36,130 nt of DNA from Candidatus Parvarchaeota archaeon (GTDB taxonomy: Archaea; Nanobdellota; Nanobdellia; Parvarchaeales; Parvarchaeaceae): the NCBI GenBank assembly GCA_023380615.1, contig JAMCRO010000032.1:1-36130 (forward strand), read 5' to 3'. The translations under genes and the position numbers were made by a program. The notes beneath the pieces are model-generated. The model did not search any database and was not told the origin of the DNA. It saw nothing but the letters and a program-made list of their open reading frames with translations. Numbering within the stretch: position 1 is the first letter of the stretch; each line of letters starts with the position of its first letter. This document shows positions 1-8,753 of this stretch, piece by piece.

Positions 1-1643
1 CCGCTCGTAGTTATCGATGAGTTCTTCAAGGTTCCGTTGATGTAGAAGCTGCCGCTTAGCTGGTTGTTTATAGTAGATATCGAGAAGTGGAACACCAAAC
101 TAGTTCCGTTCTGTGTGTAGTTCTGTGTTGGCGTAGTTGTTATTGTCAAAGTAGGAGTAGCCTTAGATATCCTTTCATAGTAAGTTACATTTGATACACC
201 ACTTGAATTGCTGTATATAGTTACTTTATAAAGTCCCGCGGATAAATTCTTTAGATAGGTAATAGATCCCTTAGTAAAAGACACCATCTTCGTTCCATTG
301 ACATACAAAGAGATATAATCATATATATTAGATATACTGGCAGTAAAATTACTTTCCTCTCCGTATTTTATTGTACTATTGCTATCTTTTATACTGTTTA
401 GGTACAAAAAAATTGAGACCGGAACAGAGTATATATTACTTAAAGACACTTTAGGCATTATGCCATTTGGAGGATAAGCTCTAGTATCCACCCATTGGTA
501 AGTTGTATCATTGTAACTAGGCGTGCTTGCATTATACCAATCTCCCCCTAAGTACAGAGATTCATTACTTGCAGAAATTAAAGAACTATTAGAAGAATTT
601 AATTCAGATTTATAATTGCTCCAAAAATGTTGTTTTCCATTAAACCAATAAAAACTATAAACGCCAGGCAATTTGAAATTCTGCGGAGAAGCCAATAGAT
701 TTGATGAAGTTGATGAATCTGCGTAATATATCCCCGTTGTTTCATCATTTTGAGAATAACCTGCGTATCCGTTATATAAGAGGGATGAAACGCTATTAAT
801 CTCATCTTCAGTTGAAGTACTAGGAATTCCAGAAACCCATCCCATCGCTACCCCGCCGATTTCACTATTATTTTCGTAAGTATACGCATCTATTATTTGA
901 TTCGTTATATTGGTTTTATTAAAGTTTATGTAAACAAACGAAGACTCATCCCTATCGTTCGCTTGAAGAGATACCCCATTATTAACAGTAACGGATCCAC
1001 CATTAACTACTCCGAGATGGATATAAATTTCTATGAGGGAATCCCAACCTTTTGGCATAGATGTTCCATTAAAATTCCAATAATTTATGAAAACATTAGC
1101 ACCGTCGTCATATTCGGCGTATTTTGCCGATAATTGTGGCGCCTCCCCAGTTGATACGTTATTAAATAAGTTCGTACCATTAGATGCGTAACCGACTGCA
1201 ACATCATTTAAAACAGTATTGGCAGCTATACCATTGGGAAGTTTTATAAAAAATATGGCATATTTTGAGGTATGCCCTTCAAGCCAAGAATCAATTATTT
1301 TTCCATTTGTAGAGTTAAAGAACTCCACGTTCTGAAAAGCGTATTTACCAGTCATATTTATATGCCCGCTATTTGAAGAATTTATCGTAAGATTGACAAT
1401 TTGCTGAAAAGGTGAAGGAGTCGCAGAGGATTCTGAATTATTTATAGATAAAACTTGATAGTTTAATATTCCTGAAGGTACTGATATATTTTGATTTGCT
1501 GTTTCGGAATATTGAAGTATTGATGGTGTATACGTAAAATAGTTTGATGAATTAGTTAAGATAGGAATAAAATAAAATTCTAATCCTAAAATGGACGTAA
1601 TGATTAGTATTACTACTAATGCTACAAATGTACTCTTATTCAT
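1..1643 (-). CDS. DUF2341/Ig-like repeat surface protein, C-terminus beyond window
   Basis: This reading frame has no stop from ATG at 1643 to the window edge (547 codons plus 2 nt), but the ORF track lacks it, presumably because it is open-ended. The N-terminus (MNKSTFVALVVILIITSILGLEFYF) is a membrane anchor or signal. Residues about 90-200 read FFNSTNGKIIDSWLEG, then AIFFIKLPNGIAANTVLND, then INYWNFNGTSMPKGWD, which matches DUF2341 domains of archaeal surface proteins. A beta-rich lectin-like stretch follows, with the typical ending WVDTRAYPPNGIMPKVSL. Ig-like beta domains come next (YGEESNFTASISNIYDYISLYVNG; KATPTLTITTTP). It is rich in Asn, Ser and Thr, with many N-x-S/T sequons, so it is a plausible substrate of the AglB encoded in this window. 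Role is probably cell-surface adhesion or S-layer-like; substrate unknown. The translation was done by hand. Confidence 0.8.
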   Translation of the reverse strand, partial: MNKSTFVALVVILIITSILGLEFYFIPILTNSSNYFTYTPSILQYSETANQNISVPSGILNYQVLSINNSESSATPSPFQQIVNLTINSSNSGHINMTGKYAFQNVEFFNSTNGKIIDSWLEGHTSKYAIFFIKLPNGIAANTVLNDVAVGYASNGTNLFNNVSTGEAPQLSAKYAEYDDGANVFINYWNFNGTSMPKGWDSLIEIYIHLGVVNGGSVTVNNGVSLQANDRDESSFVYINFNKTNITNQIIDAYTYENNSEIGGVAMGWVSGIPSTSTEDEINSVSSLLYNGYAGYSQNDETTGIYYADSSTSSNLLASPQNFKLPGVYSFYWFNGKQHFWSNYKSELNSSNSSLISASNESLYLGGDWYNASTPSYNDTTYQWVDTRAYPPNGIMPKVSLSNIYSVPVSIFLYLNSIKDSNSTIKYGEESNFTASISNIYDYISLYVNGTKMVSFTKGSITYLKNLSAGLYKVTIYSNSSGVSNVTYYERISKATPTLTITTTPTQNYTQNGTSLVFHFSISTINNQLSGSFYINGTLKNSSITTS

Positions 1644-1755
1644 AACTAATAATAACGCGGCACAATATTAAAATGTAATAAAAAGAAAAAATACGATTCA
1701 ATACCTACAGAAAGATTAAAGGGTGGCATTTGATTGAAAATAAATGGTCAAAAAT

Positions 1756-2724
1756 TTACTTCTTATGAACTAAGAAACTAAACAGGCTTAAAATAGCAGT
1801 AGTCGTTACTGAAAGCAATAGTAGACTAAATGCAAATGAAATACCATACGAGGAATATGTTCCAGCAGCACCGAATCCAAACAGGTAATTAAAGCCGTAA
1901 GAAAGCGAACCCGAGATTTGTGTTAAAGGCAAACCTAATAATGCATCCAAAAACATTGCAAGTACAAACAATGCTGACAAGCTACCTAAAACAAGCAAAG
2001 CAGTTCTATGCATTTTCTTGTTGCCGTAAATAAGATATGCCAATATTATAGTTAGAATGAAGAAAACAATAAGAATGTCGTAATGAAGCATTCCTGAGAT
2101 TCTCAATAAACTATCATAAGCTAAAAGATAAATCGCTGCCGCTAGGCTTAAAACAATTGATCCAATCATTGTATAGTTTGCCGCCTTTACAAACTTTCTC
2201 TTCATTGAAAGTCCCAATCCCAAAAGCACAACTATTACAACTAGAAATATACTTCCCACATAATCAAAGTAATTTATCGGCTTTGAAGTACTAACGACTG
2301 GGGGAGTCACGCTTGGAGGCGTACTGCTTGTTGAATTCAAAACATTAACGGTTAACTGTACTGGGGAAACTGATGGATCATCGCCGGTTGCAGAAACATT
2401 GAATTTGTAAGTTCCTACTGGCGTTCCCTTTGCAACGCTTATAGCTAAAGTTCCGCTGTAAGTTGGATCCTGATTTAAAGTACTTGGTGTAAAGGTGATA
2501 TAACTGCTGGAAGGACTCTCGTTCAGCGAAGTTCCCCAGTAGCTTCCATTGAATAATGAAATAGTGAAACCTATATTAGATGAGCTGCCCTGCGATATAT
2601 TCACTGAATACTGCGTCAATGTGACCTTCGAATACCCGTAGCCTACTGCATGAACGGCATTTAACGCAAATACTAAAAGAAGAAGAAAAGCAACTGAAGC
2701 TATAATGATTTGCTTGGCTTGCAT
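1756..2724 (-). CDS. exported beta-sandwich protein with five C-terminal TM helices
   Basis: The 322-residue protein starts with a signal peptide (IIIASVAFLLLLVFALNAVHA). An extracellular beta-sandwich of about 110 residues follows (VTLTQYSVNISQGSSSNIGFTISL to VQLTVNVLN) and resembles NEW3/CARDB-type Ig-like domains. After a Ser/Thr/Pro linker come about five TM helices (from roughly residue 150 to the end) with short basic loops, ending in VHKK. I do not recognise a named family for the whole protein. A TATA-like element (CTTTAATAAG) lies about 24 nt upstream of the ATG, inside the end of the HIT gene, so the transcript is probably leaderless. It may be a sensor or structural component of the envelope; that is inference. 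Confidence 0.75.
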   Translation of the reverse strand: MQAKQIIIASVAFLLLLVFALNAVHAVGYGYSKVTLTQYSVNISQGSSSNIGFTISLFNGSYWGTSLNESPSSSYITFTPSTLNQDPTYSGTLAISVAKGTPVGTYKFNVSATGDDPSVSPVQLTVNVLNSTSSTPPSVTPPVVSTSKPINYFDYVGSIFLVVIVVLLGLGLSMKRKFVKAANYTMIGSIVLSLAAAIYLLAYDSLLRISGMLHYDILIVFFILTIILAYLIYGNKKMHRTALLVLGSLSALFVLAMFLDALLGLPLTQISGSLSYGFNYLFGFGAAGTYSSYGISFAFSLLLLSVTTTAILSLFSFLVHKK

Positions 2725-2748
2725 AGTAACCGTAAAGATATTATCTTA

Positions 2749-3168
2749 TTAAAGCTTTTCTATGGCATTTGCTATCCTTTTCCTAAAGTCTTCTTCCTCG
2801 TTTTCATCTTTATACTTAGTTCTTGGCCACATGAAACCCCGTAAAGGCCTCCCTTTGTCCCTAGGGATTATGTGGACATGAAAATGCGGTACACTTTGGC
2901 TTACAATGTTGTTATTTATAAGCAGTATCCCATCACAGCTCATTCCTTTCTTTACGCCTTCTGCTATTCTTTTAGTCTCAACGGCAAGTTCCTTTAAATA
3001 ATCTTCAGAAAAATCAAATAATGTTTCAATGTGCTTTTTTGGTATTAACAAGGTATGTCCTTTGAATATCGGGCTTTTGTCCAAAAAGGCGATGAAATTT
3101 TCGTTCTCAAAAACTAAGCTTGCCTTCATCTCTTTTTTAGCTATTTTGCAGAAGACACATTCTTCCAT
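2749..3168 (-). CDS. HIT family nucleotide hydrolase
   Basis: A 139-residue protein of normal HIT length. The catalytic histidine triad is HFHVHIIPR (His95, His97, His99), and the N-terminal CVFC pair plus GHTLLIPKKH fit zinc-binding members of the HIT/HINT branch. Family members hydrolyse nucleoside phosphoramidates or dinucleoside polyphosphates via a nucleotidyl-His intermediate; the substrate here cannot be told. A TATA element (CATTTATAAAAGA on the plus strand at about 3186-3198) lies roughly 24 nt before the start, suggesting its own leaderless promoter rather than co-transcription with the upstream gene 33 bp away. Confidence 0.92.
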   Translation of the reverse strand: MEECVFCKIAKKEMKASLVFENENFIAFLDKSPIFKGHTLLIPKKHIETLFDFSEDYLKELAVETKRIAEGVKKGMSCDGILLINNNIVSQSVPHFHVHIIPRDKGRPLRGFMWPRTKYKDENEEEDFRKRIANAIEKL

Positions 3169-3201
3169 CTATTTTTTAGGGAATTCATTTATAAAAGATT
3201 T

Positions 3202-3843
3202 TCATCTTTCGTACTGCACTATGTCCAATATTGCAGTATTCATGCTTTCCTTTATTTCTTTCAGGGCCTTTGAATCTCTAGATTCTATATAAGGCAGAAG
3301 ATCCAAATCCAAAGGGGTGTTCTCAAGTTTTCTATTGTAATTTTCATGCAGGTACTTTCCGACTTCTCTGTCATATTGATCCCACTTTACTCCTAAAAAC
3401 TTTATGAAATCCTTCTCTATGGAAGTTGCCAGCCTGTGGGAATATGCATAGGAGTGGCCGAAATCAACAAGCCATTTTTCAGTAACTTCATGATGTTTAG
3501 CTATGCTTTCTACCGTGTCAACGAGCTTGTTATTAACTGCAATTAACTTTGGAAAATTTTTGTCAAGAAAAATGCGTCTGCTGTCTACAGAATAACCTCC
3601 GGTGTACTTTATCGAATAATCTGTATTTATTACCATATCACTGACATCCCTGCTTTCCAACACTTTTCCCAGGTATCTCTTTTGATAATACGCAATATCA
3701 TTATCTACCTGAACTATAGAGTTTACTTTTAATTTTTTGTTCAATAAAATTTTTACCATTGAAGGGGAGATATAATTTACAGCTAGTGCTATGACTTGGC
3801 CGTTTTCACTCCTTTTTTTAGATAAAATCCGATATTTCATCAT
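3202..3843 (-). CDS. hypothetical protein with HExxE...H...E motif (putative metalloprotein)
   Basis: A 213-residue protein. The N-terminal third (residues 1-70) is a beta-rich region with no recognised fold. The central part carries VDSRRIFLDKNFPKLI, then HHEVTEKWL (His118-Glu119-x-x-Glu122), then YAYSHRLATSIEKDF (His136, Glu143) and VKWDQYD. This arrangement (a dRR/P strand, HE..E, H..AT..E, W..Y) recalls a family of uncharacterised bacterial and phage proteins with an HExxE helix and is compatible with a metal site of zinc-peptidase type; that comparison is from memory. No signal peptide, so cytosolic. ATGATG offers two starts; the first lies about 28 nt from a TATA element (GTATAAATA), which suits leaderless transcription. 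Function unknown. Confidence 0.75.
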   Translation of the reverse strand: MMKYRILSKKRSENGQVIALAVNYISPSMVKILLNKKLKVNSIVQVDNDIAYYQKRYLGKVLESRDVSDMVINTDYSIKYTGGYSVDSRRIFLDKNFPKLIAVNNKLVDTVESIAKHHEVTEKWLVDFGHSYAYSHRLATSIEKDFIKFLGVKWDQYDREVGKYLHENYNRKLENTPLDLDLLPYIESRDSKALKEIKESMNTAILDIVQYER

Positions 3844-4024
3844 ACCTTAAATAATCCTCCTCGATATTTATACTTTTTTATGATTAACTTGTAAATTTTC
3901 TTAATCATTTTAAGTATTCATAAGTAATCAAATATCATATATAAAGGTTACTCTTTTAAATTATGCAAGTTTTTAGTAAAAACACCTGGGATTTATGGAT
4001 TTTCACTTGATTATAACATAAAGG

Positions 4025-4034
4025 TACTTAAATT
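4025..4034 (+). promoter_or_regulatory. TATA box of the pilin-like gene
   Basis: TACTTAAATT is centred about 24 nt upstream of the ATG at 4054, the spacing expected when transcription starts at or next to the start codon. It is the best plus-strand candidate in the 210-bp gap between the divergent genes at 3843 and 4054, which otherwise shows only AT-rich sequence and no additional gene. Confidence 0.5.
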
Positions 4035-4053
4035 TCCAGTTGCTTATGAATGT

Positions 4054-5274
4054 ATGGAGGATCAAAAGTCAGAGATGCTAATGCTTTTCGGATGGGTATT
4101 TGCGATACTCATCATAGCAGTCGTAATGCTTTATCCATACAGTGATTACCAATTTACGACCTTGGGCATCAGTAGCGGAGTCAACCTTTATTCATGCAAG
4201 TATTCTGAACCAGCGCCGATGGGAATAGTAGATTATGGGGTTAGCAGCTATGGCAATGTCTATAATATCTCTACGGATTCAATACAAAGCAGTATAAACT
4301 TGAACAACTTACTTACAAACTTAAGCGGTGATTACAATGCATCTATACAATTAAATGTGAATGTTATGTTGAAATATCAAAATCAAACGCAGGCCTATTT
4401 TGCACAGAATGTTATTCTTATGGATACGCAGACGGGGCAGATAAACTTTATAGACAATGTATGGAATGACTCAGCTATAAATACGAGCTTGAATAACCTG
4501 TTAATAAAAGGAAACGGTACTGTTTCCCCCTCTATCAAGAATTATACCTACTATTATTTTTATCAGGCCGCAAATCAAACTGGAGATAATATAACATTAA
4601 AGAACAATCAAACTGTTTACCTAATGACAAACACTAGCATTTCAAAAAAAGGCATTCCCGAAATAATATTCTCATACAACGACGGATACGGCTGGATAGA
4701 GTATGACAAGGTAAACTTGCTTCTAAATGAAAACATAAAAAATTATTCCATTCTTATAAGCGGATTCAATTACACCCCTAGCTACAACTTTTATGATGCG
4801 GGCATAATACTTGGCGGACCTGGTGACGGTTCTAATACTACACTTATAAAAGGATCTGCCGAATTTACACTAAGTTATTGGAATGGGAATAACTTCCAGA
4901 ATGTACAGGATGCATATGACTTCGGGTGTGACACTGAAGAAGGAATAAACAATGCCGTTGTATCTCCGTCATTTTACAATAAGGGGTTATTATACGCTAA
5001 CATAAGCAGCGGAAAAGACATTTATCTTGGAAACTTATGGTCAATGAACTCCTCTAATATAGGAATACTTGACGTAAACAGCTCCATTAGCAATATTATA
5101 ATTTCATTGAGCAAAAATGGCCATGCATTTAATGAAAGCTTGACAAGTGGAAAAGGCGAATTTACAATGGAAGCAGGAAGTTACATTATAAATGCGTATT
5201 CTGATGGTAACAAAATCTACAGTGAAAATTACACCTTAAAGAAAGAGATTATTAATACAATAAACATAAGCTAA
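4054..5274 (+). CDS. N-terminally anchored exported protein, pilin-like
   Basis: A 406-residue protein with a short charged N-terminus (MEDQKSEML) directly followed by one hydrophobic helix (MLFGWVFAILIIAVVMLY, residues about 10-28). The rest is extracytoplasmic, Asn/Ser/Tyr-rich and beta-like, with many N-x-S/T sequons. Two cysteines (NLYSCKY, DFGCDTEE) could form a disulfide. The polar head plus hydrophobic helix resembles archaeal type IV pilin-like or other single-pass anchored surface proteins, but no clear FlaK/PibD cleavage site precedes the helix, so the pilin assignment is tentative. It shares the composition of the DUF2341 protein at the window start and is another probable N-glycosylation target. 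Confidence 0.7.
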   Translation: MEDQKSEMLMLFGWVFAILIIAVVMLYPYSDYQFTTLGISSGVNLYSCKYSEPAPMGIVDYGVSSYGNVYNISTDSIQSSINLNNLLTNLSGDYNASIQLNVNVMLKYQNQTQAYFAQNVILMDTQTGQINFIDNVWNDSAINTSLNNLLIKGNGTVSPSIKNYTYYYFYQAANQTGDNITLKNNQTVYLMTNTSISKKGIPEIIFSYNDGYGWIEYDKVNLLLNENIKNYSILISGFNYTPSYNFYDAGIILGGPGDGSNTTLIKGSAEFTLSYWNGNNFQNVQDAYDFGCDTEEGINNAVVSPSFYNKGLLYANISSGKDIYLGNLWSMNSSNIGILDVNSSISNIIISLSKNGHAFNESLTSGKGEFTMEAGSYIINAYSDGNKIYSENYTLKKEIINTINIS

Positions 5275-5307
5275 AATTAGTTATTTTAGAAAGCAAGTAA
5301 TTAATAA

Positions 5308-6984
5308 TTACCTTACTTTTTCTGCGCCCTTTGCAACACCGTGTTTTGTAAACGCGGAAAGTATTGCTGCTACGATAAGTATAGCTATCCCTATATATAG
5401 TGCTGTTCTCAACCCTTGCATAAACGGAGAAGCAATCAGTTTTGGAATAAAGCTGCTTTCGTTCATAATCTTTAATGATGAATTGGGTATGAGCGAAGTC
5501 AATGAAGCCGGAGCTTGAGACAAAAACGTCGATACGGGGTTTATCCCGAGAAACGCCGAGAACAGGAAAGAAGAAGCAGGTATAGCAGCGAACTGCGAAG
5601 ACAGTGCTGATGGAACATTCAATGATGTTAACTGCGTCGATATTATAGAAGGCAATGCATATGAGAATACAGTTATGGCTATTGTAAAGAATATTGCCAT
5701 ACTTATCATCTGGCCTATATTTGCAAATGTTGTCCTAATACCATTGCCTACACCCCTGTCTTTCCAGGGTAAAGCGTCCATTGCTCTCTTTGTGTTTGGT
5801 GCGGCAAACATCCCATTTCCTGCACCTATGGCAAACAATACTATGGCAAATGGAATATAAGAGAAGTTGGCAGAGAATGTAGTTAACAGGAACAAACCTA
5901 CTGCTGTTATCAAAAGACCAACAGTACTAAACACCCTTGCACCAAATCTATCCGTTAAAACGCCGCTTATAGGCCCAAGAGCTATAAACCCTACCATTAA
6001 GGGTATCATGTATATCCCTGCCCAAAATGGTGTCTGAGCAATCGTAAAATTATGCAATGGAAGATAAACGCCCTGCAGCCAGATTATAACCAAAAACATT
6101 ACGGCGCCTCTGGCAAGAGCACTTAAAAACAGGGCAAGAGAACTGAAAAGAAACTGTATGTTTCTGAATAAAGATAATTTAAACAATGGATTCTTTATTT
6201 TCCTTTCTATTGGAATAAACAATATTATAAGCAAGATACCTATAACAAGACTTGCAATCACCCAGGGATTCGTCCAGCCCAATGGATTCGTCTTGTAAGG
6301 AGTAAGGGCGTACGTAAAGCTCAGTGCAACAAGTATTAAACCGGAAGAAAGAGCGAGATTTCCTTTCCAGTCCAGCCCTCTTTTCTTGCCGCCTGTCTTT
6401 TCCTCTTTTAATTTATAATAGGACCAGAAAGCACCTAAAACTGCGAAGGGGATATTGACTATAAATATCAAGTGGAAATCAAACGGGGCCAACAAACCTC
6501 CGGCTACCAGCCCTATAAATGAACCTGCAAGGAAAGCAACCTGGTTGGTTCCCAGTGCTTTTCCTCTTTCGTTGTCGGGAAATGCATCCGTTAAAAGTGC
6601 CGTGCTGTTAACCATTATGAATCCGCCGCCGACTCCCTGTACCAACCTGAAGATTATTATGAACAAAACGCCATTTGTACCGGAATTATATGGTGTAAAG
6701 GAAAGAGCTATTGACGCTGCAGCAAAGATTGCAAATCCTATTGTATAAAATCTTTTTCTTCCATAGTCATCGGATAACCTTCCAAAAGTAACGAGAAGAG
6801 AAGCTGTTACCACCATGTAACCAAGAAGAACCCACAGAAGCAGCGTAAAATTGCCTGGTGCGAGAGGATTAACGTTTAAACCACGGAATATTGAAGGAAG
6901 AGATATAAGTATTATTGTGGCGTTTATAGAAGCCATCAAACCGCCCATGGTTGTATTAGCTAGAACTGTCCATTTATACTGCAT
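5308..6984 (-). CDS. MFS multidrug exporter, DHA2 (14-TM) family
   Basis: A 558-residue polytopic membrane protein, the usual length for 14-helix drug:H+ antiporters. Motif A between TM2 and TM3 is GRLSDDYGRKR. The antiporter-type region around TM4-5 is RLVQGVGGGFIMVNSTALLTDAFP and GSFIGLVAGGLLA. A second GVLTDRFGAR loop marks the C-terminal half. The loop before the last helix is long and Ser/Ala/Pro-rich (residues about 455-520), typical of DHA2 proteins. It would export a lipophilic or cationic compound using the proton gradient; substrate unknown. A TATA element (TATTTAAATA, 7006-7015) is centred 26 nt upstream of the ATG, so it is probably a leaderless monocistronic gene. Confidence 0.9.
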   Translation of the reverse strand: MQYKWTVLANTTMGGLMASINATIILISLPSIFRGLNVNPLAPGNFTLLLWVLLGYMVVTASLLVTFGRLSDDYGRKRFYTIGFAIFAAASIALSFTPYNSGTNGVLFIIIFRLVQGVGGGFIMVNSTALLTDAFPDNERGKALGTNQVAFLAGSFIGLVAGGLLAPFDFHLIFIVNIPFAVLGAFWSYYKLKEEKTGGKKRGLDWKGNLALSSGLILVALSFTYALTPYKTNPLGWTNPWVIASLVIGILLIILFIPIERKIKNPLFKLSLFRNIQFLFSSLALFLSALARGAVMFLVIIWLQGVYLPLHNFTIAQTPFWAGIYMIPLMVGFIALGPISGVLTDRFGARVFSTVGLLITAVGLFLLTTFSANFSYIPFAIVLFAIGAGNGMFAAPNTKRAMDALPWKDRGVGNGIRTTFANIGQMISMAIFFTIAITVFSYALPSIISTQLTSLNVPSALSSQFAAIPASSFLFSAFLGINPVSTFLSQAPASLTSLIPNSSLKIMNESSFIPKLIASPFMQGLRTALYIGIAILIVAAILSAFTKHGVAKGAEKVR

Positions 6985-7008
6985 CCGATATTTTACTTTT
7001 TCTTGTAT

Positions 7009-8139
7009 TTAAATATTTACAAGCCTATGCAGCTTCTCTATCTTATAAAGTGATCTTTTCTTGTTCTTATCCTCAATTTTTGAATTCAACACAGTTTGTT
7101 TCATGCTTTCTATGACTTCTTCTGCTACTTTCCTATTTACAGGGTAAGGTACGCCGTCCTTTCCGCCTATGGTAAAGGCGTATTTGAAGGGATCGTATGG
7201 ATAATCCACAGGGTCAAGAAAAGACGGTGGCTCATTGTATATTAAATCGGCTATCAAAAACATCGACCTTGCCGTAGATGCTGTCAATCCCCCAAAAAGA
7301 GACTCGGAGAGGTTGGAAAAACTGTCATTTTTAATTTTTTCTAGGTTTCTCTTAAGTTTCTGTATGCTTATGGGCTTGTAGTATTCTATCCGTTTTGCCC
7401 TGTCAAAACCGGATATTGCGGCGCTTTTTTCAGATAGCTCTAGAGTGGTGTTGCCTTGCAATGTGTTCAAAGCCTTGCCGTAATCTTTTATTATTTTGTC
7501 TTTGCCACTATTGACTTCTTCAAGAACGACCTTCCTTGTTTCATATACATTTTTATCCAGAAGATTTATGGCAGTTCCATTTGTGCCGCTTATGGCAGAA
7601 TTCGGCTCGCACTCAAAGTTATCTACATCCAATAGATGATATCTTCTAGCATACTTTGTGTATGGGTTCATTCCCTGCTGTATAACAAGCCACTTGCCGG
7701 TTTTAGACACAAGCATGTAATGTATGTAAAGATTGTAGCCATCCTGCAAAAGCACCGAATCCGTCTTTGCTGACAAAGCGCTACACTGCGTTAGTTTGTC
7801 TGTTTCTATGTCAAATAAATTCGCTGACCTGAGTTCGTCTTTAACTGATACAGAAGCCTTTCCCTTTCCACCGAAAACTGCGATACCGTCTTTTTGTTTT
7901 ATTACCTGTTTCAAAATTGAAAGCAGAACTGTTGTGGAACCGCTGGAATCCCAGTCCATGCCTATGGCATTATTCAAGGCCTGAAACCACATCGGATTGG
8001 AAAGCCTCTCAAGCAGTTTATCCTCTCCATATTCATACAGCATCGTGTGTACTATTGCATCGCACATTCCTTTCATTGTTTTCAACAGATAATCCGGCAC
8101 ATGGCCGTAATGCAATGGTAAGTCTGCTATTCCTGTCAT
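7009..8139 (-). CDS. DUF763 family protein
   Basis: A 376-residue soluble protein. The start, MTGIADLPLHYGHVPDYLLKTM, is the signature of DUF763 (COG1415), and AVFGGKGKASV, LVIQQGMNPYTKYARRYH and LDPVDYPYDPFKYAFTIGGKDGVPYPV are further conserved family segments. The biochemical role of this mostly archaeal and thermophile family is not established; it has been discussed in connection with DNA or RNA processing. A TATA element (GTATAAATA) lies about 27 nt upstream of the ATG, so it is likely leaderless. It is divergent from the 4-TM protein at 8226. Confidence 0.88.
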   Translation of the reverse strand: MTGIADLPLHYGHVPDYLLKTMKGMCDAIVHTMLYEYGEDKLLERLSNPMWFQALNNAIGMDWDSSGSTTVLLSILKQVIKQKDGIAVFGGKGKASVSVKDELRSANLFDIETDKLTQCSALSAKTDSVLLQDGYNLYIHYMLVSKTGKWLVIQQGMNPYTKYARRYHLLDVDNFECEPNSAISGTNGTAINLLDKNVYETRKVVLEEVNSGKDKIIKDYGKALNTLQGNTTLELSEKSAAISGFDRAKRIEYYKPISIQKLKRNLEKIKNDSFSNLSESLFGGLTASTARSMFLIADLIYNEPPSFLDPVDYPYDPFKYAFTIGGKDGVPYPVNRKVAEEVIESMKQTVLNSKIEDKNKKRSLYKIEKLHRLVNI

Positions 8140-8225
8140 ATGAAATAGTAAATTAGCTATTATTTATACAAATATCGGAAAATTACAAATGAAAAGCTTT
8201 TATGAATTGACTGGCATAACAAGAA

Positions 8226-8744
8226 ATGCAACGTATACAAGGCTGGGAGATATTCGCCAACCTTTTAAAACAAAATAAGAGTTTTGTTACCGTTCCTCTT
8301 GTAATCTTCTCTGCTTATGTTTATTTGTTTATGCATGACCAAGTCGGAATATCCGCATTTTCATTCCTTTATCCAGTGTTTGACATTATATGTGCATTTT
8401 TACTCAGCTTTACAATAAGCCTTATCATAGCCATAAATTACTACATAATAAAAGCAAGAAAGAATGCAAATAAAAGAAACACGGGGTGGGCCATATTCTT
8501 CAGTTTATTATCCACGCCTTTCTGCTGCAATGTTTTAATTCCATTGTTTATCGCGTTTATATTTGGATCAGCGGCTCTTTCACCGGTATATGACACTGCA
8601 CAGCGTTTACTTGTTGAGTATGACCCGCTTATAATTGTAATCTCAATAGTTATTATATACATCTTTTATGAAAGGTCCCTGAATGCTTTCATAGGCTGCA
8701 AAATAAAACTGCCTGTAAACAAAAACCTAAGAAGTCTTGGCTGA
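8226..8744 (+). CDS. four-TM membrane protein of unknown function
   Basis: A 172-residue protein with about four hydrophobic helices: VTVPLVIFSAYVYLFM; FLYPVFDIICAFLLSFTISLIIAINYYII; WAIFFSLLSTPFCCNVLIPLFIAFIFGSAAL; PLIIVISIVIIYIFY. Basic loops (KARKNANKRN and the C-terminal KIKLPVNKNLR) suggest cytoplasmic sides. The Pro-Phe-Cys-Cys motif inside helix 3 is notable because paired membrane cysteines often bind metal or take part in thiol chemistry; no function can be named. A TATA-like element (AGCTTTTATG) sits about 27 nt upstream, and the gene converges on the CtlX-like gene with a 9-nt gap. Confidence 0.7.
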   Translation: MQRIQGWEIFANLLKQNKSFVTVPLVIFSAYVYLFMHDQVGISAFSFLYPVFDIICAFLLSFTISLIIAINYYIIKARKNANKRNTGWAIFFSLLSTPFCCNVLIPLFIAFIFGSAALSPVYDTAQRLLVEYDPLIIVISIVIIYIFYERSLNAFIGCKIKLPVNKNLRSLG

Positions 8745-8753
8745 ATAAACCGG

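Noticed and set aside
897-1133. Plus-strand ORF of 78 codons and minus-strand ORF 599-805
   Set aside because: Both are shadows of the DUF2341-type surface gene read on the minus strand in another frame.
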